The translations under genes were made by a program, and so were the position numbers. From assembly GCA_001695595.3 (NCBI GenBank), contig MBPM02000030.1:248001-312000 (forward strand): a stretch of 64,000 nucleotides of DNA, in the 5' to 3' direction. Origin of the DNA: Plasmopara viticola. Its lineage: Eukaryota; Oomycota; Peronosporomycetes; Peronosporales; Peronosporaceae. Under the pieces are notes generated by a model. It saw nothing but the letters and a program-made list of their open reading frames with translations, was not told where the DNA came from and did no database searches. Position 1 is the first letter of the stretch; the number at the start of each line of letters is the position of its first letter. Shown in pieces: positions 44,600 to 54,001 of the stretch.

Positions 44600-47090
44600 T
44601 AGAAATAATTTTTCACGATGGGCGTACAGCTGGCATGAACTGTAGAAACTTAAGTCTGGAAAGCGCTTAAAGAAAAGACTAGAATTGGTAGAAGCACGCA
44701 AGTGCACATAATATATTTAAACATTTCACGTCTTGTTAGCCTCCGGAGGGAAAAAAATGCTCTCAGCAAACGGCTTCGTTTTCTTAGTTTGAATTATTAA
44801 GGAAGAGAAATTGGTTTGCTTCAGTTCGAAGGATCATTAAAATGAATCTGAGCTTTCCTTGGGAAAGCGTATTTGGGTGTAAAACTTTATAGTTTTGACA
44901 GCACAAAGTTGTCCTTCTTCCTTGGTGTAGAAAACGTCTTTCTAGCTGACGGAAAAGAGACACAACAATTTAATCGATTGGCAGCTCAACTTCGCACTGC
45001 ATATCATGTGCATGATCTTGTTGTTTGCACAAAGTCTACAAAGGAAGATTCCAGCAGTCACACGACCAAAATAGATATGGATGTAACTCAAGCGATTGGT
45101 ATCTTTCGAAAGGTTGATGTGACGACGGTTCAAAGACCCTTTTTGACGGGAAGTACCGATAGTAACACCGACTGTCGAAAGATTCAAGACAGCTATCTAA
45201 TCATTAGTAGCATAGCTTCACGGACAGTGAACAACCGAATACGTTGGTAGCACTGCTATCAAAGAGGTAAATGATAGCGCTTATTGTGCATGCCATAGCT
45301 TTGTAATGATAGTACGTTCTTTCATGCGATAAAGATCGGAAAATGATCAAATTGATTCTAAACTGTCACTGCTCTCGCCAAAGAAATGTTTTTATAATGA
45401 GTATCAACGTTTCAACTGGCCGCATTATTTTGCATATGAATGAAGGCGTTGTCGGTAGTGTCACAACTTTTTATGCTAGAAAGCTTATATACACTTAATT
45501 CTTGGTTTTTTTCTATGCCGAAGAGGATTTGAGATTGTGCTCTTCGAGATAGTTTTATTCTCAGCAACCTTTTTTTCGACAAAATAACTTCGATCTGCCC
45601 TATAGACAGCCTAAACACTCAATAACGAAAATTTAATAAGATAGTGGAGCACATCATGAGAAATCATCAACAATATATTGCATCACTTGAAAATAGCCAA
45701 AGCCGTGATAGCAATTGAGCTCAATGATGCCAATTCGGCGAAAAGTAAGGGATTGGTAGCGTCTATTCCCGGATATGTGCCCACAGAAGCAAAAGCGCCG
45801 ACGATATCGAGGATAGATGTGTGATGCTTAAGTGCATCTTGGGCAATGTACTGAATTTAATGGTAACCACCTACCAAATTCGATTGAGATGCTTAAAATA
45901 ATTTACACGAATTTTGGAAGAGATGCTATGTGAGCGACTAGTTATGTCAATACAGGAAGCAAACGCCTCGGCGATATGAATTGCTGGTCACAGAGCCAAT
46001 TTGGGCTTTCGATCAAGTAAACGTAAAACTTTATTTATTCATAGCCGTTTTGTGGACAATCGTAGTCGGTACTAAAGACGTATCGAGGCGATCGTAGCAA
46101 TTTCTCAAAGAAAAGTGAGCTCAAGTTCCAGACTTTCGTTCTGTACTCAAAGTCAATAAGAATCTTACACTTTACATAAGGAACTTGTATTTGTCTTGAT
46201 TCCATATCTTTGACTCTGCAAAGTGTAAACTATTTTACTCGCACACATCCTGTGGGCCTAATCGCTTACAGTCACTGCTAAGCATAAAAAATTCTACTAA
46301 TCTGCATTGGGAATTGATTATCAGACCATATATTGCTCTCTGATAGCTTCTCAGTCTCAGTACTTCTAATGCTCAAGACTCGTACACCAAAACTGGTAAT
46401 ATTACCATCATATGTGACAAACTGGGGTTGCGTAACCCCGTTACAGAGGCCCATTTAGACCGAGTCTTCGAGATCATGAATTACAAAAACTCTACACCAA
46501 CATTACCAAATTTGCTTTTGCGATAGTTGGATAAAAAAAGTTGTCTGCTTCCTAGCCACTCATATAACTCGTGCGGATCCTGAGAGCTTGAAAGCCGTCG
46601 TGGCTTGGCCTACGTCTAGACACAATTCTTTTTTGTCGAAATGACGAGGCCTACACAACTATTTGCATCAACGCGGTGCAATATATATATGCGAACCTCG
46701 CAAAGCCTCTGTATGATTATTTTAAATAGGTGCTAGCGGGAGCTCAACCATTACTCAATGCTTCTTCTTTATAAGCATCGAGATATCCACTTGGGTGCCA
46801 ATTTCGGCTCTGGTAGATGATGCAAAGTCGCATAGCGCCGATTGGAGCGTTTTGGTTCTGCCACCGACTTTGGAAGGCTTTGAAAAGGAACTCACGCGTT
46901 AGCCATAGTTTGACCTTTTGGAAGTCCTTACATACACTTGTACACACAGGTTCACCAGTAATTTGTTTAGACTTAAAAAAACTTCGAGAACTAAACCGTC
47001 TTATGCTTTTTAGTATATTTTGTACTTTTGGTGTTTGTTACTCAGAACAATGGGTTGGACCGGAGCTACTGATTTTACCCTGGACCGTCT
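44600..47090. other. Gene-poor stretch with fragments
   Basis: A plus-strand open frame at 44873-45250 (FFLGVENVFLADGKETQQFN) has protein-like composition but no ATG start. A 50-codon plus-strand frame near 46350-46528 reads CDKLGLRNPVTEAHLDRVFE. Both could be gene relics. Nothing here is named. Confidence 0.35.
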
Positions 47091-47092
47091 GC

Positions 47093-47760
47093 TCAATCAA
47101 AGCGATGCAGCTGCAACCGCTGTCGAGAATATAACTGACTTCGGAGACAGTGTCTTACAATTGAATCCCACATTTGCTTTGAATTCCTGACGAGTTTGTA
47201 GATACAGGTCGACTCATAGTCTGGTAGGGAAGAAAGTACGTCATCAAGCACATTGACTTTACCAGGCTTGACGTAACTCGAATTCTGTATAAACATAGAA
47301 TGACCCTCATCTTGCAATTTTTTTGGGACAAGTGAGGTGTGTCTATCGCCATTTTCTGGTCTAAGTATACTACAACTAGCTTACAACCTAGAAGGTGCAC
47401 TCGGACTTGACCAGTGCGTACTTCGTGGTAAGTTTTTCCTGCAATAAGCAGGACATTCACGCTCGACAGCCATGAGCCGGATAAACTGGTGCAAGATGAA
47501 GCCGTCCTCATCTTATTACGGAAGAAGCGCAACCAAAGGCATGTCACGATCAACGATCAGTAGTTTTGATTTATCGCTTTCGAAGAAGACAGTACAGGAG
47601 TTTGCCAACGGTTTTCCTTGATACTAGTATTGCATTATGATGCCGGCGCTCCAACTCCACTTAACAATCTTTCTCTGGCACATCAACCAAAGATTCTGCA
47701 ATACCCGTTAAGCTGGCACTGTTCTTGTGCAAATAGCGGTAAAGCCCAGCCTTTGTATTA
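47093..47760 (-). mobile_element. Ty3/Gypsy pol relic (RT end, RNase H, integrase start)
   Basis: Minus-strand fragments in shifting frames follow the order of a Gypsy polyprotein: VKWSWSAG near 47670-47690 (end of reverse transcriptase linker), then a KSKLLIVDRD segment, then VRVHLLGCKLVVVYLDQK and DTPHLSQK near 47330-47410 (RNase H, where intact elements read FRVHLLGSKPFVVYTDH), then KPGKVNVLDDVLSSLPDYES near 47200-47260 (family: KPGKLNVLADALSRRPDYE), then RQRLQLHRFD at 47093-47125. Stops and frameshifts interrupt every segment. No long terminal repeats were located. Confidence 0.75.
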
Positions 47761-48855
47761 AATTCCTTTTCGACCATGGCGTTAGTCAGCTCAAATGGTT
47801 TTTTCTCCTTTGAAATTCACATGAAGCTCATGATTGCAAACAAAGCAAGAAGGAACATTAATATTCATTGCGGAAAATGCATTTGTCAATGTTATCTAAA
47901 CAGAGTGCATCAGTTGGCCCAAGTGGGTTCTGATGCCAGAAAATTCTATTTACAATCTACCGACGAACGTATTGGCAAAATATGTCTGAGCGAACGCATA
48001 CAATAGTTAAAAGAATTGTGCGATAAAAGTGTTTGACGACGCTGGTATGTTTCATAGCCCTTGTTTCGGCATCACAAAATACTTATATAGCTTGCCGCTA
48101 AAATTAAGGTCCTTCGAGAAGCATGTCCAAATTCTTTATTTGGATTTGGTAAAGTACTATGCAGCGTGCTTTAAGAAAAGATGTCAAGCATCACGTCAAA
48201 AGCGGCTATCTAAGCAGCTACAACTAGGTCTTTTAAGTTTAGTCGCCATTTCGGCCCGATTATAAGTAAAAAAAGTCAGGGCGAGTACGTGTATCGTAAC
48301 ACCGCGTTTTCGAGTATATCAGCGAGCTCACAAATCTCGTCGGAAGTATTCAATGCCTACTTCGAGCCTGGCACAAACTCAATCTTTTGCCTCATTTCTC
48401 TATCCGATGGACACTGCATCTTAGTTTTCTTTCAATAGAGGCGATATACCAGTTTTTAGAACGTCGATCCTGGGCGCAGCGAAGATTGCCTCTACGGCTG
48501 ATCATGAAAGCTTTTATCAGATAATCGTCTTAAAGAAAATCACCTCTATAATATAAGAACTCAGTGGCGTCTGGCTTTTTCGAAATAAGCAATTCTGACG
48601 CATTTATTTTTCTAGGCACACAAGCCGCAACATGACGACCAGATTGCTGCCGGTTATCTCTGAGGAGAAGGCTTTTCTTCAACCATGGGGTCATTTGTGA
48701 CATTCAATGTATCAAATCCCCGTTCACTGTTTTACCCGCTATAAGTGGTACATTGTTGCCCACCTGCGAAACTAAATTGCCTACTGTGCCTTGCGGACCT
48801 GTGCTACGTTCTTGCAGAATGTTTTTGCCACCTGCAGGTAATAAAGATCTGTAGA
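47761..48855. other. Gene-poor stretch
   Basis: Open frames at 47776-48006 and 48029-48265 on the plus strand carry no recognisable domain. The left part may include more of the Gypsy relic on the minus strand. Confidence 0.35.
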
Positions 48856-49125
48856 ATAAAAGCAATTTCTTTTATAGCGCTATATTTTTTCGTCTTTGCT
48901 ACCGGCGAAGCTTGCATTTCCGAAACAGAAGATGTCAAAGACGCTCTTACACTGAACTTCGTGAAGATACCAGAATCTTCTTTACCTTCGGGCGCTTATC
49001 GCTCGAACTTTCTTCAAAAAAAGCGTAGGCACGAGAGTATCAAGAACATTATTCATATAAAGCTCTGTTGCGTAGATTTGGCTATTGTCTTGTCGCTGAT
49101 CAATCTGGTACCAGACACGGCATGA
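48856..49125 (+). pseudogene. Possible secreted-effector relic (RXLR-like), start lost
   Basis: The frame reads IKAISFIALYFFVFATGEA, a good signal peptide if its first codon ATA was once ATG, then an acidic spacer and YRSNFLQKKRRHES about 45 residues in, where RXLR-type effectors have RxLR and a dEER-like stretch. The match is loose: RSNFLQ is not RXLR. The frame then ends after a hydrophobic segment. With no ATG and a short tail it is unlikely to be functional. It may instead be chance. Confidence 0.25.
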
Positions 49126-50355
49126 ACAAGATCAATGCTCGTCTATATAAAGGGCAAAATAATGACTCCGTGTTAACAAAATTCTCAATTTCTACAGACA
49201 GGTCTTACTCAACTCCAGAGCCGATCTGCAATTCAAGCTAGCCGAAAATTACTTGTCTTCGTTTCTCTCTCTATGTAGTTCGGTCAGCCTACTTTGTTGC
49301 CGACAGCAATTATTTCTTGGTACGCATGATTTCTCGAAGCTTTAAATTCTACCAAGAGCCAAAATTGTTTTACTTAGCCTCGTACACTTGCACACACATC
49401 AAACAATTCTTCGCTACTGATTTAACCTTCGACCGATGGCAAGGTCTCAGCTTTCATGAATTGCATTGACGCAATGTGCCCTTAGCAGGTGCTCCGATCG
49501 AACTGCTGATACGTGGCCGCGGCTTCTGCCGACAACCCTTTTGAAATCATTGAACGAGTAATCAATTTCACGAGCCTCCTTCGGGACGGCAAAGAATAAT
49601 ATGCCTTTGCTTGCTGCAGTCACATCAGTGCTTTCCCGTCCTGAAATTGTAAATGATAAGCAACATTAAGAAAGACTTGTAGAATGGCGTTGGTTTTTAT
49701 TGCTCAAGTGCTTCTGTGTTATTTGATGCGCTAGCATACGAGAGACACGCTTCGAGATGGCCAAAGTTAATCTCAAAGATGACGCAATCAAATTTAACAC
49801 TAGAGATGACGCAGCAAATCAGGCACAATTGTGGCTGCTTTGAAGTAGCTCATATTTTAGGTGCTGTGTTGTATTATAAATTGCTGGTTGACTATTTGAT
49901 ATCGTGAATCCTTTTAACCCGAGCCAGAGATCAGACTGATCAATTAGTCGACGTAGGAGTGTTTTGGGCTTTAAAATACTTCCCCGCAAACTAAAAGATT
50001 TGCGTATCAATGATAACGAGTCACGTGCAAAGCATAAACTTAGCAATAACACCAATCGTAGCGAAGCTTTTCTTTCCACTTTGAATGACTATGTAAATAT
50101 TCCTGATATTCGACAAAAGAATAGCTTAAAACAATTACAAAAAACCTTCGTTGAAACTACAATATATCCTTTATACAAGCATTATAAACGTCTACTTCCT
50201 ATCATTTAAGAAATCGAGTTACCTGCGCCTAAGTATTATTTTGAGCGGGCCAAAGCTTCATGATTAAGAGCAACTTCCTAATTGTGCTACCATCAACTAA
50301 TACAAATAATGCGGGATGCACCAAAATATCAAAATGAAAGACTTTTCTATTAAAC
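49126..50355. other. Gene-poor stretch before the kinase gene
   Basis: A plus-strand frame ending at 50209 (open from about 49937 after a stop; LKDLRINDNESRAKHKLSNN) has a loose RXLR-like look but no signal peptide or ATG. Otherwise featureless. Confidence 0.35.
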
Positions 50356-50424
50356 ATGACAAATTTCGTAAAAATCCGAAAAGCTGCATTGCGCGCCTCC
50401 TTTGACTGGAGCGATGCCACCTAG
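50356..50424 (+). promoter_or_regulatory. Possible upstream open frame overlapping the kinase start
   Basis: An ATG at 50356 opens a 22-codon frame in a different register, whose TAG at 50422-50424 lies just past the kinase ATG at 50414. If transcribed it would compete for ribosomes. Whether the mRNA starts upstream of it is unknown. Confidence 0.35.
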
Positions 50425-53146
50425 GACCTTGCGCCGTCGCACCCGCAGTGGGACACAGCTGGTAATGGACGACAACCCTAAGAAAACGAAGCGTGGACGC
50501 TCTGAAAAGGCCGATATCGTGTCAATTGCGGCTCTCCCAGTGCCAGAGCGGCCGTCGCCGATCGGCAATGGCGTTTGGGTCAACGATCGATACATGCGCA
50601 GGAAGAATCGAGAGTATTTTCATGCCATTCAGGCAGCTCAGGCAATAATCGAAGCAGAACAGACGCCCGACAAGCAACAGCTGTTGCTTCAGGAGACACT
50701 AGGAGTGGACGACAAGGAGATGCTTGTACCAGGTGATCGAGAGGAAGAAGAGAGAGGAGAGGGCAATGGCGATGGCGATGGTAATGAGTGTGGGCTTGAA
50801 GTAAAGAAGAGTCTAGCACAGGAAGAACAAGGAGAGGAGAGAGAGAATGAGATGGAGTCTTTGATTAACCTGGAGGAGAGGAGTGTACGATCAGCGTGTC
50901 CTGAGAAGGTAACCATGGAGGAAGAGGCTACTTTTGAAGAGAAGGAGCTTATTGTATCGAAAAGTGCTGCCGATACTAAAGGGAAGAGTGTGGTTTTCGG
51001 ATCACAGTCTTTGAAATTGATTGTGCACTCACCAGTGAAGGCAATTGAATCAAAAGTGCGCCAGGGATCCGGCATTGACCCAACGCCCGAGAAAAGTGCC
51101 GCTCCTGGCACCTTTGCAAGTAAACCAAAGAAGAATGTGGCAAGAGGGATTGCACAGAGCAGCTCCTCGGCTTCCACTAGGAAACGCATGATCTCTTTCT
51201 CTCCCGAGCGTGCACCGCGGCCAGAGAATCGAGCGCTGGCTTTGAAAAAACTCGAGAGAAATCTCAAGACGAACGAAAAACTGGAGCAACGTCTTAAGGC
51301 ACCTACACCAGTGAAAGCACGTGCACCAGCGCAAATGTCGTCTCCTTTAACTGCGTTGCAGACGCGAGGACCCATCAGCTTTACGAGCCCACAGGCACGT
51401 CGACCAATGACATTTACGAGTCCTCAGACCCGACGAACAATGCCGTTCACTAGTCCACCTCATCAGAATCCAGGCTTTCAGAGTCCGCATACTAAAGCAT
51501 CGGTCTCGCTTCCATTAAGCCAGACAGAAGATTTAGTCTATGATCCGACACAAGAGGTCACCAAAGACTCGTCTTCAATCAAAAGCGAGCATGCTGATTC
51601 GGGTACTAAAACAAGCATTTTGGTGGATGAAGCCTATGTTGTGGCCGACCAAGACGCTGATGTTCACGTTCACAGCACACAAGAAGATGAGAGAAATGCT
51701 TTGCAGTCACAAGATGAGACGGGTCTTTCCCAAGAGTCTGTAAGCAATGTTCAGAGTCATGTCGATCACCTGACGCCGTCATCTCAAGAGAGCGGCCGCA
51801 TGTTGCATCACACTGAGGAAACTGCTACTTCGTCAGACACGTTGTGTAACGCATTCACGAGTACTTCGGTCATTGGTGATGTTGGTCTTTTCAATTGTGA
51901 GGCAGATGTCGAGTACACAGGGGGGGTTTACGGTGAAGGGACGGACGGTAAGGTGACTGCAGCGGTGATAAATGGACAGAAAATAGCTTTAAAGCGTGCC
52001 AAGCCACATGAAGGACTCCCTGAGCACGAAGCAAAGCACCGCGCTGCACTCGAGCTTTACTATTTACGCCGCGTGCGTCATATAAAGGGATTTTTGCAGT
52101 GTCTCGGGTTGTGTGATGCAATTGAGCACACGTGCATTGCGTTAGAAGTCATGGATTGCAAGCTTAGCGACTACTTACGACGGTATGGTGTGAACTCGGG
52201 AGGAACGAAGCACCGGCGCTATACTCTTTCGTTTGACCATACAAAGGCAATGTTGAAGCAAATCTGCTTGCCCATGATCACGCTTCATGAAGAGATTAAT
52301 GTCGCTCATGGGGATCTCGCGTGTCGCAATATTTTGATGCGTACGCCACCCGAAGGCTACGAGCAAAGCTGGGAACCTGACATTAAACTGTCCGATTTTG
52401 GTCGCATCAAACTCCCGTCGGATGAACCTAAAATTCTCGACACATCTTTTAGTTTTCACAAAAATTGCGACGTTGGTGCGTTTGGACGAGAAATTTTGTA
52501 TCGGTTGCTTGTTGGTGAGATTGTGCCGAAAGAGTGCATTGAAACACGTAGCTTGCACAAATTGCTCCAGGACGTGACGGTGACTCACGTCTCTGACGCT
52601 GCTAAAGCTCGATTGGGGCCGTACTACAATCTTTTCCTGCGCTGTACGGCATGGGGCGTGCGTCCAACGTTTCGTGAAATCTACGAACATTTAAATGATT
52701 TGGAATATTTTGAGACCACCGAAAATGGCCTCTTTCCGCTCAAGCCAACCGGTCATTCCGACGCTACATTCATGTCTCCTGTCGCTGAAGCAAGTCGACA
52801 CAAGACTCCGACGTCCAGTGCTTCAAGAGCACGTAAGCGTGACACCCCCACGTTCCATACACACCATCCGGCCAAGTCAAAGCCGCGCTTATTTGCATCG
52901 AAAAGTTTTACCGAAGCGAGCGTTGCAGGCTCGACAAAACCTGTTAATTGGCTCAAAACTCGTTCCGTGGGCATACAGCGCACCACGGCGCAGCAAGCAC
53001 TGACACCAACTGCGCACTCTTTACTGGTTAAGAAGAAGAAAACCCCGCCGTCGACCAGTGTTGGTGCAGGTGCGTCGCGGCGCTCGCTCCAGATTCTCAA
53101 CCAGATTCAGCATAGGACAACCGAAAAGGCTCGAAAGTCGAACTAA
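50414..53146 (+). CDS. Large protein with atypical C-terminal protein kinase domain
   Basis: A 910-residue intronless protein. Residues 1-490 are low in predicted structure: basic patches (RTLRRRTRSG, KKTKRGR), an acidic stretch around 105-190, and repeated FTSP motifs near 319-350, typical of regulated phosphoproteins. A kinase domain spans about 496-760: glycine loop G507-x-G509-x-x-G512, lysine K527 (IALKRA), helix-C Glu E547, catalytic loop HGDLACRN (632-639), metal-binding DFG at 661-663, D686 in CDVGAFG, and R750. Unusual: HGD instead of HRD, a short activation segment and no APE motif. The LACRN spelling recalls tyrosine-kinase-like catalytic loops. Catalysis is still plausible because K, D, N and DFG are present. 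The tail 760-910 is basic. I start at the ATG at 50414; the upstream TTG is not a start. Confidence 0.85.
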   Translation: MPPRTLRRRTRSGTQLVMDDNPKKTKRGRSEKADIVSIAALPVPERPSPIGNGVWVNDRYMRRKNREYFHAIQAAQAIIEAEQTPDKQQLLLQETLGVDDKEMLVPGDREEEERGEGNGDGDGNECGLEVKKSLAQEEQGEERENEMESLINLEERSVRSACPEKVTMEEEATFEEKELIVSKSAADTKGKSVVFGSQSLKLIVHSPVKAIESKVRQGSGIDPTPEKSAAPGTFASKPKKNVARGIAQSSSSASTRKRMISFSPERAPRPENRALALKKLERNLKTNEKLEQRLKAPTPVKARAPAQMSSPLTALQTRGPISFTSPQARRPMTFTSPQTRRTMPFTSPPHQNPGFQSPHTKASVSLPLSQTEDLVYDPTQEVTKDSSSIKSEHADSGTKTSILVDEAYVVADQDADVHVHSTQEDERNALQSQDETGLSQESVSNVQSHVDHLTPSSQESGRMLHHTEETATSSDTLCNAFTSTSVIGDVGLFNCEADVEYTGGVYGEGTDGKVTAAVINGQKIALKRAKPHEGLPEHEAKHRAALELYYLRRVRHIKGFLQCLGLCDAIEHTCIALEVMDCKLSDYLRRYGVNSGGTKHRRYTLSFDHTKAMLKQICLPMITLHEEINVAHGDLACRNILMRTPPEGYEQSWEPDIKLSDFGRIKLPSDEPKILDTSFSFHKNCDVGAFGREILYRLLVGEIVPKECIETRSLHKLLQDVTVTHVSDAAKARLGPYYNLFLRCTAWGVRPTFREIYEHLNDLEYFETTENGLFPLKPTGHSDATFMSPVAEASRHKTPTSSASRARKRDTPTFHTHHPAKSKPRLFASKSFTEASVAGSTKPVNWLKTRSVGIQRTTAQQALTPTAHSLLVKKKKTPPSTSVGAGASRRSLQILNQIQHRTTEKARKSN

Positions 53147-53177
53147 AGTCTAGTGGGCATTGACATAAATTGTTTTA

Positions 53178-53191
53178 TCACAGTACATTTT
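53178..53191 (+). promoter_or_regulatory. Initiator-like site in the kinase-STIMATE gap
   Basis: TCACAGTACATTTT matches 12 of 14 positions of the oomycete initiator-plus-flank consensus, 34 bp before the ATG of the next gene. The whole intergenic gap is 78 bp, so this would place the promoter directly after the kinase stop. Confidence 0.45.
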
Positions 53192-53224
53192 AGACACGAC
53201 CTTTCATGCCAAAGATCGTAAGTC

Positions 53225-54001
53225 ATGCATGATGCGCAGAGTACTGGAGTTTTGATGGCAAGCATTTATTATGCTACGATGCCGTTGCAAAAGCTTGCAC
53301 AGGACAGTGTCGAACAATGTGTACTGTTCTCCAACGCCGCCTCGTACGCCATTCAGCTACTCTTGGGTCTAGTGGCCTTAGCAACGCTCTGGTACAAGCG
53401 CCACGTTGAGCATCCACGACGGCCACTGCAGATTTGGCTCATGGACGTCGCTAAACAAATGATTGGCGCGTCCGCGGGCCACGTTATCAATCTGTTTGTA
53501 TCGATTCAAATGCCACCCGTGACGGACGAGTGTGCGTGGTATTTCCTCAACTTTCTCAGTGACTGTACCCTTGGCATGATCGTGAGTCTTGCGTTTCTGC
53601 GGCTACAACAAGAGCTGGCTTTTTCAATGAATTGGGTCAATATTCAGGAGAGTGGCGTGTACGGCAACCCACCGTCGTATCGAGTGTGGGCGCTTCAAGT
53701 GATGTCGTGGCTGGTGATTATCATCTTTGCGAAGGCCATTGTGGTGTCCGTCATGATTGCGGCAGCCACACCTCTCGGCCTCATTGGTGAACTACTCTTC
53801 CACTCATTGCGTGAGTATCCATTCACAGAGCTGGTGCTCGTGATGATTGTATGTCCAAGCTTTTTAAATATTGTGCAGTTCTGGATTCAAGATAGTTTTT
53901 TAAAGCGCGATGTCAGTGTGCTACCCAGCGCGTATGCGCGGTTTAGGCACTCCTTTGAAGAGACTTTGCAGACTCATTTGCTGTCTCATCCATTTGAGTA
54001 A
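53225..54001 (+). CDS. STIMATE/TMEM110-family membrane protein
   Basis: A 258-residue multi-pass protein. In animals STIMATE (TMEM110) sits in the ER, binds STIM1 and promotes store-operated calcium entry at ER-plasma membrane junctions; fungal and protist relatives are vacuolar or ER membrane proteins. Family landmarks: YKRHVEHPRRPLQIWLMDVA (57-76) after the first membrane helix, KQMIGASAGHVINLF (77-91), FLNFLSDCTLGMIVSL (108-121 region), YGNPPSYRVWALQ (146-158) and FLNIVQFWIQDSFLKRD (213-229). Predicted membrane segments are near 41-58, 80-95, 113-127, 156-190 and 203-221. The basic KR and E/RR cluster and the order of helices fit the family closely. Start is the ATG at 53225; a second ATG at 53255 is also possible. 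It follows the kinase gene by only 78 bp in the same direction. Confidence 0.85.
   Translation: MHDAQSTGVLMASIYYATMPLQKLAQDSVEQCVLFSNAASYAIQLLLGLVALATLWYKRHVEHPRRPLQIWLMDVAKQMIGASAGHVINLFVSIQMPPVTDECAWYFLNFLSDCTLGMIVSLAFLRLQQELAFSMNWVNIQESGVYGNPPSYRVWALQVMSWLVIIIFAKAIVVSVMIAAATPLGLIGELLFHSLREYPFTELVLVMIVCPSFLNIVQFWIQDSFLKRDVSVLPSAYARFRHSFEETLQTHLLSHPFE

Noticed and set aside
50689..51375. 228-codon minus-strand frame inside the kinase gene
   Set aside because: Antisense of the acidic Glu-rich region; low-complexity Ser/Phe/Leu composition and no domain.
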